Source: Burkholderiaceae bacterium
Lineage (GTDB): Bacteria > Pseudomonadota > Gammaproteobacteria > Burkholderiales > Burkholderiaceae
NCBI GenBank assembly: GCA_021166835.1
Contig: JAJPEN010000023.1
Location: 1 to 19,505 of the forward strand
Direction of reading: 5' to 3'
Length of the DNA stretch: 19,505 bases
Shown here: positions 7,247 through 15,648 of the stretch, one piece after another
Layout: each line of letters opens with the position of its first letter
Numbering within the stretch: the first letter of the stretch is position 1
Notes under the pieces: generated by a model
What the model saw: only the letters and a program-made list of their open reading frames with translations
Databases searched by the model: none
Told to the model about the DNA's origin: nothing
Translations under genes and position numbers: made by a program

Positions 7247-8770
7247 TCACAGCGTCGCCTTCACCGGAATCGTTCGCCGCTTGCCGGCGCCGAACAGGCT
7301 CGTCTCGCTCGTGCCCTCCGAGCAGCCGTTGCCGAAGGAGAAGCCGCAGCCGCCGCGCACGTCGAAGGCGTTCTCGGCGTACTCGCGATGCGTCGTCGGA
7401 ATCACGAAGCGGTCTTCGTAATCGGCGATCGCCATCACGCGGTACATGCGCTGCACCTGCGCCACCGTGAGCCCGACCTGCGCAAGCACCTCGGCGTTCT
7501 CGCGCCCCTCGACATGAAGGTCGCGCTGGAACGCGCGCATCGCCAGCATCCGCTCGAGCGCGCGCACCACGGGCGCCGTGTCGCCGGCAGTGAGCAGGTT
7601 CGCCAGGTACTGCAGCGGGATGCGCAACTGCGACACGTCGGGAATCTGCCCGTTGGCGCCGATGTGTCCCGCCTGCGCGGCCGAGGCGATCGGCGACAGC
7701 GGCGGCACGTACCAGACCATCGGCAGCGTGCGGTACTCCGGGTGCAGCGGCAGTGCGACTTTCCAGTCGACGGCCATCCGGTACACTGGGCTCGCGCGCG
7801 CCGCCTCGAGCCAGGCGTCGGGTATGCCGTCGGCGCGCGCCTGCGCGATCACCGCCGGATCCTCGGGATCGAGAAAGACGCCGAGCTGCGCCTCGTAGAG
7901 CTGGCGCTCGTCGGCCACGCTCGCCGCCGCCTCGATGCGATCGGCGTCGTAGAGCAGCACGCCGAGATAGCGGATGCGCCCTACGCAGGTTTCCGCACAG
8001 ACGGTGGGCTGTCCGGCCTCGATGCGCGGGAAGCAGAAGATGCACTTCTCGGCCTTTCCGCTCTTCCAGTTGAAGTAGATCTTCTTGTACGGGCAGCCCG
8101 AGATGCACATGCGCCAGCCGCGGCACTTGTCCTGGTCGATCAGCACGATGCCGTCCTCCTCGCGCTTGTAGATCGAGCCCGACGGACACGAGGCCACGCA
8201 CGTGGGGTTCAGGCAGTGCTCGCACAGCCGCGGCAGGTACATCAGGAAGGTGTTCTCGAACTGGCCGTAGATCTCCTTCTGCACGTCGTCGAAGTTGCGA
8301 TCCTTCGAGCGCTTGGCGAATTCGCCGCCGAGGATCTCCTCCCAGTTCGGCCCCCATTCGATCTTCTGCATGCGCTCGCCGGTGATCAGGCTCCTCGGCC
8401 GCGCGGTGGGCGCCGCCTTCATCTCGGGCGCGGACTGCAGATGGTCGTAATCGAAAGTGAAGGGCTCGTAGTAGTCGTCGATCTGCGGCAGGTTCGGGTT
8501 GGCGAACAGGCGCATCAGCAGCTGCCACTTGCCGCCCTGTCGCGGCACGATCGAGCCGTCCTCGCGACGCACCCAGCCGCCTTTCCAGCGGTCCTGGTTC
8601 TCCCAGTCCTTCGGATAGCCGATGCCGGGCTTGGTCTCGACGTTGTTGAACCACGCGTATTCCATGCCGGGACGATTCGTCCAGACGTTCTTGCAGGTGA
8701 CCGAACAGGTGTGGCAGCCGATGCACTTGTCCAGGTTCAGCACCATGCCGATCTGTGCGCGGATCCTCAT
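7247..8770 (-). CDS. narH: Respiratory nitrate reductase beta subunit (Fe-S), first copy, complete
   Basis: Electron-transfer subunit of 507 residues, carrying three [4Fe-4S] clusters and one [3Fe-4S] cluster between NarI hemes and NarG. All four cysteine groups are visible: C16/C19/C22/C26; C183/C186/C191/C195; C216/W219/C222/C226, where Trp replaces a Cys as expected for the [3Fe-4S] cluster of NarH; and C243/C246/C258/C262. The C-terminal part contains RGGCGFSFGNGCSEG and ends in a basic RRTIPVKATL tail. It starts 2 nt after the narG stop and is followed 8 nt later by narJ. There is no signal peptide, consistent with a cytoplasmic location. Its N-terminal 216 residues are closely matched by the second narH at the left edge of the window. 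Confidence 0.98.
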   Translation of the reverse strand: MRIRAQIGMVLNLDKCIGCHTCSVTCKNVWTNRPGMEYAWFNNVETKPGIGYPKDWENQDRWKGGWVRREDGSIVPRQGGKWQLLMRLFANPNLPQIDDYYEPFTFDYDHLQSAPEMKAAPTARPRSLITGERMQKIEWGPNWEEILGGEFAKRSKDRNFDDVQKEIYGQFENTFLMYLPRLCEHCLNPTCVASCPSGSIYKREEDGIVLIDQDKCRGWRMCISGCPYKKIYFNWKSGKAEKCIFCFPRIEAGQPTVCAETCVGRIRYLGVLLYDADRIEAAASVADERQLYEAQLGVFLDPEDPAVIAQARADGIPDAWLEAARASPVYRMAVDWKVALPLHPEYRTLPMVWYVPPLSPIASAAQAGHIGANGQIPDVSQLRIPLQYLANLLTAGDTAPVVRALERMLAMRAFQRDLHVEGRENAEVLAQVGLTVAQVQRMYRVMAIADYEDRFVIPTTHREYAENAFDVRGGCGFSFGNGCSEGTSETSLFGAGKRRTIPVKATL

Positions 8771-8772
8771 CG

Positions 8773-11700
8773 TCACGCTCCCTTCGCGGCGGACGCGATC
8801 GCGGCAATCGCCGCGGCCGCTTCGCCGCCCGCGTTCGCCGCGGGCTCGTCGAGCCAGTCGACCTTCGCCATCTTCCGCACGACGACGAACTCGTCGCGGT
8901 TCGTGCCGATGGTCCCGTAGTAGTTGAAGCCGTAGCTGTACTGCGCGTAGCCGCCGATCATGTGCGTGGGCTTGAGCACGACGCGCGTGACCGAGTTGTG
9001 GATGCCGCCGCGCATGCCGGTGATCTCCGAGCCCGGCGTGTTGATGATCTTTTCCTGCGCGTGATACATCATCACCATCCCGCGGTTCACGCGCTGGCTC
9101 ACCACCGCGCGCGCGGCGATCGCGCCGTTGGCGTTGAACAGCTCCACCCAGTCGTTGTCGACGATGCCCGCCTCGCGCGCGTCGTCCTCGGACAGCCAGA
9201 TCACCGGCCCGCCGCGGTTCAGCGTGAGCATCATCAGGTTGTCGCTGTACGTGGAGTGGATGCCCCACTTCTGGTGCGGCGTGATGAAGTTCAGCGCGAT
9301 CTCGGCATTGCCGTTCGGCTTGCGGCCCATCACCTCGCCCACCGCCTTCAGGTCCACCGGCGGGCGATACGAGACGAAGCCTTCGCCGAAGTCGCGCATC
9401 CACGGATGGTCCTGGTAGAACTGCTGGCGCCCGGTGAGCGTGCGCCAGGGGATCAGCTCGTGCACGTTCGTGTAGCCGGCGTTGTACGAGACCTTCTCGC
9501 TCTCGAGCCCCGACCAGGTGGGCGAAGAGATGATCTTGCGCGGCTGCGCCTGGATGTCGCGGAAGCGGATCTTCTCGTCCTCGCGATGCAGCGCCAGGTG
9601 CGCGTGCTCGCGGCCGGTGATCTTCGACAGCGCCTCCCACGCCTTGACCGCGACGTGCCCGTTCGTCTCGGGCGCGAGCATCATCACCGTCTCGGCGGCA
9701 TCGATGTCGCTGACGATGCGCGGCAGGCCCTTGGTCGGGCCTTCGTCGAGCACCTCGCCGTTCAGCGCGACCAGCGCGTGCACCTCATCGTCGGTGTTCC
9801 ACGCGATACCCTTGCCGCCGTTGCCCACGCGCGTCATCAGCGGACCGAGCGCGGTGAAGCGCGCGTAGGTGTTCGGGTAGTCGCGCTCGACGACACTGAT
9901 CTGCGGTGCGGTGCGGCCCGGCTCCAGCTCGCAGTCGCCGCGCTTCCAGTCGTGCACGTCGAAAGGCTGCGCCAGCTCGGCCGGCGTGTCGTGCATCATC
10001 GGCGTGAGCACGACGTCGCGCTCGACGCCGAGGTGCCCCAGGCAAAGCTCGCTGAACTTCTGCGCGAAGCCCTTGTAGATCTCCCAGTCGCTGCGCGCCT
10101 CCCACGCCGGATCCACCGCGCGCGACAGCGGGTGGATGAACGGATGCATGTCGCTGGTGTTGAGGTCGTTCTTCTCGTACCAGGTGGCGGTGGGCAGCAC
10201 GATGTCCGAGTACAGGCAGGTCGTGCTCATCCGGAAGTCGAGCGTGACGAGCAGGTCGAGCTTGCCCTCGGGCGCGTGCTCGTGCCACTTCACTTCGAGC
10301 GGCTTCGCGTCTTCCGGCCCGAGATCCCTGCCCTGCACGCCGTGGCTGGTGCCGAGCAGATGGCGCAGGAAGTATTCGTGCCCCTTGCCCGAGGAGCCGA
10401 GCAGGTTCGAGCGCCAGACGAAGAGGTTGCGCGGCCAGTTCGCCGGATCGTCCGGATCCTCGCAGCTCAGCTCGAGCGCGCCGCTCTTCAATCCGTCGAC
10501 GACCCAGGCTTTCGCATCCATCCCGGCTGCCTGCGCGGCTGCCGCGATGGCGATCGGATTCGTCTTCAGCTGCGGCGCCGACGGCAGCCAGCCCATGCGC
10601 TCGGCGCGCACGTTGTAGTCGATCATCGACGCGCGCGGCGCGCCGTTCGCAGCCAGCGGCGAGCGGATCTCGTCGACGCCCAGCCGCTCGTAGCGCCACT
10701 GGTCGGTGTGCGCATAGAAGAAGCTCGTCGAGTTCTGCTGGCGCGGCGGACGGATCCAGTCGAGCGCGAAGGCGAGCGGCGCCCACCCGGTCTGCGGACG
10801 CAGCTTCTCCTGCCCGACGTAATGTGCCCAGCCTCCGCCGCTCTGGCCGATGCAACCGCACAGCATCAGCAGATTGATGATGCCGCGGTAGTTCATGTCG
10901 CAGTGATACCAGTGGTTCATCGCCGCGCCGATGATCACCATCGACCTGCCGCGCGTCCGCTCGGCGTTGCCGGCGAACTGGCGCGCGACCGCGATCACCT
11001 GCCCGCGCGGCACGCCGGTGATCGCCTCCTGCCAGGCGGGCGTGTACGGAACGTCGTCGTCGAAGCTCGCGGCGGCCGACGGATCGTCGATCCCCGCGCG
11101 CGCGACGCCGTAGTTGGCGGCGAGCAGGTCGAACACGGTCGCGACGAGGATCCCGGTGCGCACGCCGTCGCGCACGACCGCCAGGCGTCGCGCCGGCACG
11201 CGCCGGCGCAGCACGTCGCCGCCCTGCTCGTTCGACTCGAAATGCGGCGTCGCGATGCCGCCGAAGTACGGAAAGCCGACGCCGACGACCTCGTGCGCGC
11301 CGGAGGCATCGTCGAGCAGCGACAGCTGCAGGCGCAGCTCGCGCCCGTCGCGCGCATCGCGGCTCTCGAGATTCCACCGGCCCGCGTCGTCGCGCCCCTC
11401 CGGCCCCCAGCGGAAACCGATCGAACCGTTCGGCACGACGACTGCGCCCGACTCGTCGAAAGCCACCGTCTTCCACTGCGGATGGTTCGACTGCGCGAGC
11501 GCGTCGTCGAAGTCGCTCGCGCGCAGGTAGCGTCCGGGCGCGAGCACCGTGCTGCAGTCCGCCAGCGTCGTCTCGCGCAACTCGACCAGCATCGGCAGGT
11601 CGGTGTAGCGGCGCACGTAGTCGTCGAAGTAGTCGGGGCGGCGCTCGACGTGGAACTCGCGCAGGATCACATGTCCCATCGCCATCGCGAGCGCCGCATC

Positions 11701-12606
11701 GGTGCCCTGCTTCGGGTGCAGCCACAGGTCGGCGAGCTTCGAGACCTCGGCGTAATCGGGCGTGACCGCGACCACCTTCGCGCCCTTGTAGCGCACCTCG
11801 GTGAAGAAGTGCGCATCGGGCGTCCTCGTCTGCGGCACGTTGGAGCCCCAGGCGATGAGGAAGGTCGAGTTGTACCAGTCGGCCGACTCGGGCACGTCGG
11901 TCTGCTCGCCCCAGGTCTGCGGACTCGACGGCGGCAGATCGCAGTACCAGTCGTAGAAGCTCATCGACACGCCGCCGATCAGCGACAGGTAGCGCGAGCC
12001 CGCGGCATACGAAATCATCGACATCGCCGGAATCGGCGAGAAGCCGAACACGCGGTCGGGTCCGTAGCGGCGAATCGTGTGGATGTTGGCCGCGGCGACG
12101 ATCTCGTTCACTTCGTCCCACGACGCGCGAACGAAGCCGCCCATTCCCCGCTGCTGCTGCCAGCCGCGACGCACGGCCTCGTCGCCGACGATGGCCGCCC
12201 ACGCATCGACCGGCGACGCAGCCTTCGCCCGCGCCGCGCGCCAGGCCTTCAGCAGCCGGCCGCGCACCATCGGGTACTTCACGCGGTTCGCGCTATAGAG
12301 ATACCAGCTGTAGCTCGCCCCGCGCGCGCAGCCGCGCGGCTCGTGGTTCGGCAGATCCGGACGCGTGCGCGGATAGTCGGTCTGCTGCGTCTCCCAGGTG
12401 ACGATCCCGCCCTTGACGTAGATCTTCCACGAGCACGAACCCGTGCAGTTCGTGCCGTGCGTCGAGCGCACGATCTTGTCGTGCTGCCAGCGGCTGCGAT
12501 ACGCGTCTTCCCAGGTGCGGTCTTCGCCCGTGGTCAGGCCGTGGCCGTCGGCGAAGGCTTCGGTGGGTTGCGCGAAGAAAGTCAGGCGATCCAGCAAATG
12601 GCTCAT
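8773..12606 (-). CDS. narG: Respiratory nitrate reductase alpha (catalytic) subunit, first copy
   Basis: Catalytic Mo-bisMGD subunit of 1277 residues, close to the E. coli length of 1247. FS0 ligands are H50, C54, C58 and C93, and the predicted Mo-ligand Asp is D223 in the WYCDLPP motif. Further family segments include LSLIGGVSMSFYDW (207-220), HPKQGTDAALAMAMGH (297-312) and, near the C-terminus, TPHQKWGIHSTYS and PTHMIGGYAQY. It carries no twin-arginine signal, as expected for Nar as opposed to the archaeal-type periplasmic enzymes. The ATG at 12606 has GGAG at about 9-nt spacing. The in-frame codon immediately upstream is TGA, so no longer start is possible. The start is embedded in a 15-bp tandem repeat described separately. 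It lies 70 nt downstream of narK2. Confidence 0.98.
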   Translation of the reverse strand: MSHLLDRLTFFAQPTEAFADGHGLTTGEDRTWEDAYRSRWQHDKIVRSTHGTNCTGSCSWKIYVKGGIVTWETQQTDYPRTRPDLPNHEPRGCARGASYSWYLYSANRVKYPMVRGRLLKAWRAARAKAASPVDAWAAIVGDEAVRRGWQQQRGMGGFVRASWDEVNEIVAAANIHTIRRYGPDRVFGFSPIPAMSMISYAAGSRYLSLIGGVSMSFYDWYCDLPPSSPQTWGEQTDVPESADWYNSTFLIAWGSNVPQTRTPDAHFFTEVRYKGAKVVAVTPDYAEVSKLADLWLHPKQGTDAALAMAMGHVILREFHVERRPDYFDDYVRRYTDLPMLVELRETTLADCSTVLAPGRYLRASDFDDALAQSNHPQWKTVAFDESGAVVVPNGSIGFRWGPEGRDDAGRWNLESRDARDGRELRLQLSLLDDASGAHEVVGVGFPYFGGIATPHFESNEQGGDVLRRRVPARRLAVVRDGVRTGILVATVFDLLAANYGVARAGIDDPSAAASFDDDVPYTPAWQEAITGVPRGQVIAVARQFAGNAERTRGRSMVIIGAAMNHWYHCDMNYRGIINLLMLCGCIGQSGGGWAHYVGQEKLRPQTGWAPLAFALDWIRPPRQQNSTSFFYAHTDQWRYERLGVDEIRSPLAANGAPRASMIDYNVRAERMGWLPSAPQLKTNPIAIAAAAQAAGMDAKAWVVDGLKSGALELSCEDPDDPANWPRNLFVWRSNLLGSSGKGHEYFLRHLLGTSHGVQGRDLGPEDAKPLEVKWHEHAPEGKLDLLVTLDFRMSTTCLYSDIVLPTATWYEKNDLNTSDMHPFIHPLSRAVDPAWEARSDWEIYKGFAQKFSELCLGHLGVERDVVLTPMMHDTPAELAQPFDVHDWKRGDCELEPGRTAPQISVVERDYPNTYARFTALGPLMTRVGNGGKGIAWNTDDEVHALVALNGEVLDEGPTKGLPRIVSDIDAAETVMMLAPETNGHVAVKAWEALSKITGREHAHLALHREDEKIRFRDIQAQPRKIISSPTWSGLESEKVSYNAGYTNVHELIPWRTLTGRQQFYQDHPWMRDFGEGFVSYRPPVDLKAVGEVMGRKPNGNAEIALNFITPHQKWGIHSTYSDNLMMLTLNRGGPVIWLSEDDAREAGIVDNDWVELFNANGAIAARAVVSQRVNRGMVMMYHAQEKIINTPGSEITGMRGGIHNSVTRVVLKPTHMIGGYAQYSYGFNYYGTIGTNRDEFVVVRKMAKVDWLDEPAANAGGEAAAAIAAIASAAKGA

Positions 12607-12633
12607 TCAGCGGTGCTCCATTCAGCGTTGCTC
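12604..12633 (-). repeat. Tandem 15-bp repeat at the narG translation start
   Basis: Read on the minus strand, GAGCAACGCTGAATG (12633-12619) is followed directly by GAGCACCGCTGAATG (12618-12604). The two units match at 14 of 15 positions. Each ends in ATG plus one base, so the narG start region is duplicated. The second unit supplies the true narG ATG at 12606-12604, and its GGAG lies at the junction of the units. Confidence 0.85.
12607..12621 (-). CDS. Possible 4-codon leader mini-ORF (MEHR) abutting narG
   Basis: Created by the tandem repeat: the upstream ATG (12621-12619) reads Met-Glu-His-Arg and then TGA (12609-12607), and the very next codon is the narG ATG in the same frame. If translated, a terminating ribosome would sit exactly on the narG start and its ribosome-binding site. 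The mini-ORF's own ribosome-binding site is weak (GAGC about 8 nt upstream). Translation is not demonstrated by sequence alone, and it may be a neutral by-product of the duplication. Confidence 0.3.
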   Translation of the reverse strand: MEHR

Positions 12634-12676
12634 GAGCGGCGAGTGGCTGCGCACCCCCGGCGGAGGACGACGAAGC

Positions 12677-14125
12677 TCAGCACGGCATTTCCGCGTTGCG
12701 CCGCGCGTAGTACCACCACGTGATCGCCGTGCACAGCAGGTAGAAGGCACAGAAGATCCACAGCGCCGCCTCGGGTCCGCCGGTGGCGGCGATCGAGCTG
12801 CCGTAGCTTTTCGGGATGAAGAAGCCGCCGTACGCCCCCAGTGCGCCGGCGAAGCCGAGCGCCGCCGCCGCCTCGGTATTCCCGTCGCGCGTGGCCTGCG
12901 CAATCGCCGCCTCGTCCTTGCCGCGCGCCTCGGCGAGCTTCTGGTTCAGGAAGATCACCGGGATCATCCGGAACGTCGACCCGTTGCCGATGCCGGTGGT
13001 GAGGAAGAGAACCAGGAACATCACGAAGAAGCCGCCGAAGTGGCCTTCCGCCGGTCCGAGGGGCATCGCGAAGCCGCCCGCGCCCTTCGGCAGGAAGAAC
13101 AGCACGCCGACGACCGCGAGTGCCATCACGACGAAGTTCCAGTAGGTGACCTTCGCGCCGCCGAGCTTGTCGGAGAGCCATCCGCCGAAGGGCCGGATCA
13201 CGGCGCCGACGAGCGGACCGAGCCAGGCGTAGGCGAGCGGATTCACCGCCGGGAACTGGCTGCGGATCAGCAGCGGAAAGCCCGCGGCGAAGCCGATGAA
13301 CGAACCGAAGGTGCCGAGATACAGCACGCACATCAGCCAGTTGTGCTTGCGCCGGAAGATCGCCGCCTGCGCCGCGAACGACGCCTTCGCATCGGCGATG
13401 TCGTTCATGAAGAACCACGAGGCGAGCGCCGCGAGCGCGATCCACGGCACCCAGACGAAGGCCGCGTTCTGCGTCCACACCGACACCGTCTGGCCGTTCC
13501 TCACGATCGTCTGCGGCTCGCCGCCGAAAATGCCGAACACGCCGACCGCGACGACCAGCGGCGCGAGGAACTGCACGACCGACACGCCGAGGTTGCCCAG
13601 GCCGGCGTTCACGCCGAGCGCCGAACCCTTGCGCTCCTTCGGGAAGAAGAAGCTGATGTTCGCCATGCTCGAGCTGAAATTGCCGCCGCCCAGTCCGCAC
13701 AGCAGCGCGAGGATGAGCATCGTCGGATAGCTCGTCGTCGGGTCCTGCACGGCGAAGCCGATGCCGATCGCGGGGATCAGCAGCGAAGCGGTGGAAATCG
13801 CCGTCCAGCGCCGGCCGCCCACCAGCGGCACCATGAACGAATAGAAGATGCGCAGCGTCGCGCCGGAGAGCGCCGGCGCCGCGGCGAGCCAGAACAACTG
13901 GTTCGTCGAATAGCGAAAGCCCAGTGCCGGCAGGCTCACCGCGACGACGCTCCACAGTTGCCAGACGGCGAAGGCGAGGAACAGCGCGGGTACCGAGATC
14001 CACAGATTGAGCTTGGCGATCGCCTCGCCCTCGCGCACCCAGAACGCCTTGTCCTCGGGCGTCCAGATCGTCAGCAGGCTGCCCGGTCTTGCCCGTACGG
14101 CGCCGGCAGCGGTCGAAGCAGTCAT
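12677..14125 (-). CDS. narK: Nitrate/nitrite transporter, NarK2 type (major facilitator superfamily)
   Basis: A 482-residue inner-membrane protein with about 12 hydrophobic segments, closely resembling E. coli NarK/NarU (463 residues), which exchanges nitrate for nitrite. It has the extended N-terminus typical of this type (WTPEDKAFW, then LNLWISVPALFLAF). R92 in LSGATLRIFYSFM and R311 in GAVIRPFGGWLSDKLGG correspond to the two substrate-binding arginines of E. coli NarK (R89 and R305). Glycine-rich nitrate-signature segments lie at about 142-162 (CGLGGGNFSSSMANISFFF) and in GFAGALGAYGGFFIPK near the C-terminus. The start ATG at 14125 has GGAG at 7-nt spacing and lies 56 nt after the narK1 stop. 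The paired narK1/narK2 order supports a division of labour between uptake and antiport. Confidence 0.95.
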   Translation of the reverse strand: MTASTAAGAVRARPGSLLTIWTPEDKAFWVREGEAIAKLNLWISVPALFLAFAVWQLWSVVAVSLPALGFRYSTNQLFWLAAAPALSGATLRIFYSFMVPLVGGRRWTAISTASLLIPAIGIGFAVQDPTTSYPTMLILALLCGLGGGNFSSSMANISFFFPKERKGSALGVNAGLGNLGVSVVQFLAPLVVAVGVFGIFGGEPQTIVRNGQTVSVWTQNAAFVWVPWIALAALASWFFMNDIADAKASFAAQAAIFRRKHNWLMCVLYLGTFGSFIGFAAGFPLLIRSQFPAVNPLAYAWLGPLVGAVIRPFGGWLSDKLGGAKVTYWNFVVMALAVVGVLFFLPKGAGGFAMPLGPAEGHFGGFFVMFLVLFLTTGIGNGSTFRMIPVIFLNQKLAEARGKDEAAIAQATRDGNTEAAAALGFAGALGAYGGFFIPKSYGSSIAATGGPEAALWIFCAFYLLCTAITWWYYARRNAEMPC

Positions 14126-14181
14126 TTCGGGTCTCCGTGGAAGCAGGAGTGCGGTGCCCGCATCGCCTGGTGCGAGGCGGA

Positions 14182-15453
14182 TCAGCCGCGGGCGGCCGCG
14201 GGATGCGGCCCCATCAGCTCGGTGCGGCGCACTTCGGTGAAGTACATCCAGATCAGCGACACCCAGACGACGCCGTACATCAGCATGAAGGCGCTCGAGC
14301 GCACGCCGGTGAGGTCGGCGAGCGCGCCGAAGAGAATCGGCAGCACGAAGCCGCCCAGTCCACCAGCCAGCCCGACGACGCCGGACACCGCGCCGATGTT
14401 CTGCGGGTACTCGTCGCTCAGGTACTTGAAGACGCTCGCCTTGCCGAAGGCCCAGGCGACGCCGAGCACGAACATCAGCATGGTGAACGCGTAGACGTTC
14501 AGGCCGAGGGTGAAGGTGCGCATGCCGTCGATCGTGCGCACGGTGAACTCGGTCTGCGGGTAGCTGAGCAGGAACAGGCAGATCCAGCTCACCCACATCA
14601 CCCACCAGGTGACGCTGTGCGCGCCGTACTTGTCCGACAGCCACCCGCCGACGGCGCGCAGCACGCCGCCGGGCAGCGAAAAGCAGGCGGCCAGCAGCGC
14701 GGCGACGCGGATGTCCAGGCCGTACTCGCCCACGTAGTACTGCACCATCCACAGGCTCAGCGCCACGTAGCCGCCGAAGACGATGCTGTAGTACTGGCAG
14801 TACTTGAGCACGCGCGGATCGCGCAGCAGCTTCAGCTGGTCGGCGAAGCGAACGCTGCTCGGCACGAGGTGGGCCGGATCGCTGTACGTGAACATCCAGA
14901 ACAGGACCGTGGTCACGAGCAGGATCACGGCGTAGACCTGCGGCACCATCGCCCAGCCGAAGGCGACGACGAGCGCCGGCGCGACGAACTTGTTGACCGC
15001 CGCGCCCGAGTTGCCGGCGCCGTAGACGCCCATCGCGAAGCCCTGGCGGTTGCGCGGGAACCAGCGCGCGACGTACGGCGTGCCCACCGAGAACGAGCCG
15101 CCGGCCAGGCCGACGAACAGCCCGATGACGATGAACTGCCAGAACTGCGTGGCGTAGGCCATCAGCCAGATGGCCGGCACCGTGGCGGCCATCAGCACCG
15201 TCATCACGATGCGGCCGCCGTAGCGGTCGGTCCAGATGCCGAGCGGCACGCGGATCAGCGAGCCGGTGAGCACCGGCGTCGCGGTGAGCAGCCCGAATTG
15301 CGTGGCGTTCAGATCGAGCGACTTGCGGATCGGAATGCCGATCACGCCGAACATCATCCAGACCATGAAGCAGACGGTGAAGGCGAGCGTGCTGAAGATC
15401 AGCACCGACAGGCCCTGGCGCGCTCGCGCGCCCTCGAATACGACGGCAGTCAT
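14182..15453 (-). CDS. narK: Nitrate transporter, NarK1 type (major facilitator superfamily), first gene of the operon
   Basis: A 423-residue MFS protein with about 12 hydrophobic segments. It is shorter than its neighbour and lacks the N-terminal extension, as in NarK1-type proteins, which are thought to bring nitrate in with protons. The MFS loop motif GIWTDRYGGR (72-81) is present, and R68 (LTGSLIRVPLG) and R266 (GGVLRAVGGWLSDKYG) align with the substrate arginines of NarK. Glycine-rich segments are FVGLAGGSFSVGTPY (113-127) and GVVGLAGGLGGFVLP. The ATG at 15453 is preceded by AGGGAG at 7-nt spacing. It is the first gene of the narK1-K2-GHJI transcript and is divergent from the RHH/PIN module across 195 nt. 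The transport mode is from family knowledge, not from sequence. Confidence 0.94.
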   Translation of the reverse strand: MTAVVFEGARARQGLSVLIFSTLAFTVCFMVWMMFGVIGIPIRKSLDLNATQFGLLTATPVLTGSLIRVPLGIWTDRYGGRIVMTVLMAATVPAIWLMAYATQFWQFIVIGLFVGLAGGSFSVGTPYVARWFPRNRQGFAMGVYGAGNSGAAVNKFVAPALVVAFGWAMVPQVYAVILLVTTVLFWMFTYSDPAHLVPSSVRFADQLKLLRDPRVLKYCQYYSIVFGGYVALSLWMVQYYVGEYGLDIRVAALLAACFSLPGGVLRAVGGWLSDKYGAHSVTWWVMWVSWICLFLLSYPQTEFTVRTIDGMRTFTLGLNVYAFTMLMFVLGVAWAFGKASVFKYLSDEYPQNIGAVSGVVGLAGGLGGFVLPILFGALADLTGVRSSAFMLMYGVVWVSLIWMYFTEVRRTELMGPHPAAARG

Positions 15454-15560
15454 TTCGCGTTCTCCCTGACTGCCGACTCTAGGGACCGGCGAGGCGCGCG
15501 AACATCCTTCGGCGGTGTGCGTTCGCGGATGCGGAAGGAGGAGGGCGAGGCCCCTTCGCA

Positions 15561-15576
15561 TAGTTCGGAAGAACTA
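15561..15576. promoter_or_regulatory. Perfect inverted repeat TAGTTC-N4-GAACTA between narK1 and the TA module
   Basis: A 6+6 bp perfect dyad with a GGAA centre. It lies 108-123 nt upstream of the narK1 start and about 73 nt upstream of the antitoxin start. The size and spacer suit a dimeric regulator, but the half-site is neither an FNR (TTGAT) nor a canonical NarL (TACYYMT) element. The bound factor is unknown. Confidence 0.45.
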
Positions 15577-15618
15577 CTCCCCCGTTGCTTCGAATCCGTC
15601 GTGGAGTGGGATAACATA

Positions 15619-15636
15619 TTGGTGTTTTCACACCAA
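15619..15636. promoter_or_regulatory. Perfect inverted repeat TTGGTGT-N4-ACACCAA: probable operator of the RHH/PIN module
   Basis: A 7+7 bp perfect dyad ending 12 nt before the antitoxin ATG. A weak -10-like TAACAT (15612-15617), with a poor -35-like TTCGAA 17 nt upstream (15589-15594), would place the transcription start inside the dyad, so a bound repressor would block initiation. RHH antitoxins usually autorepress through such operators. The assignment is inferred from position and symmetry; an mRNA hairpin near the ribosome-binding site is an alternative. Confidence 0.55.
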
Positions 15637-15648
15637 ACTGAGGATGCG

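Noticed and set aside
8755..12723. Very long plus-strand ORF (over 1300 codons) opposite narG-1, and a similar one opposite narG-2 (734-3208)
   Set aside because: Antisense open frames are expected in GC-rich genes with strong third-position bias. Their translations are Arg/Ala/His-rich with no domain, and the minus strand encodes clear NarG.
15585..15598. FNR-like site TTGCT-N4-ATCCG upstream of narK1
   Set aside because: Only 7 of 10 matches and asymmetric; such matches arise by chance, and its distance to narK1 is large.
14089..15648. Plus-strand ORF reading through into the RHH antitoxin as an N-terminal extension
   Set aside because: The upstream part is the antisense shadow of narK1 (low complexity, His/Ala/Arg-rich). 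The antitoxin has its own ribosome-binding site and an RHH-typical start at 15649.
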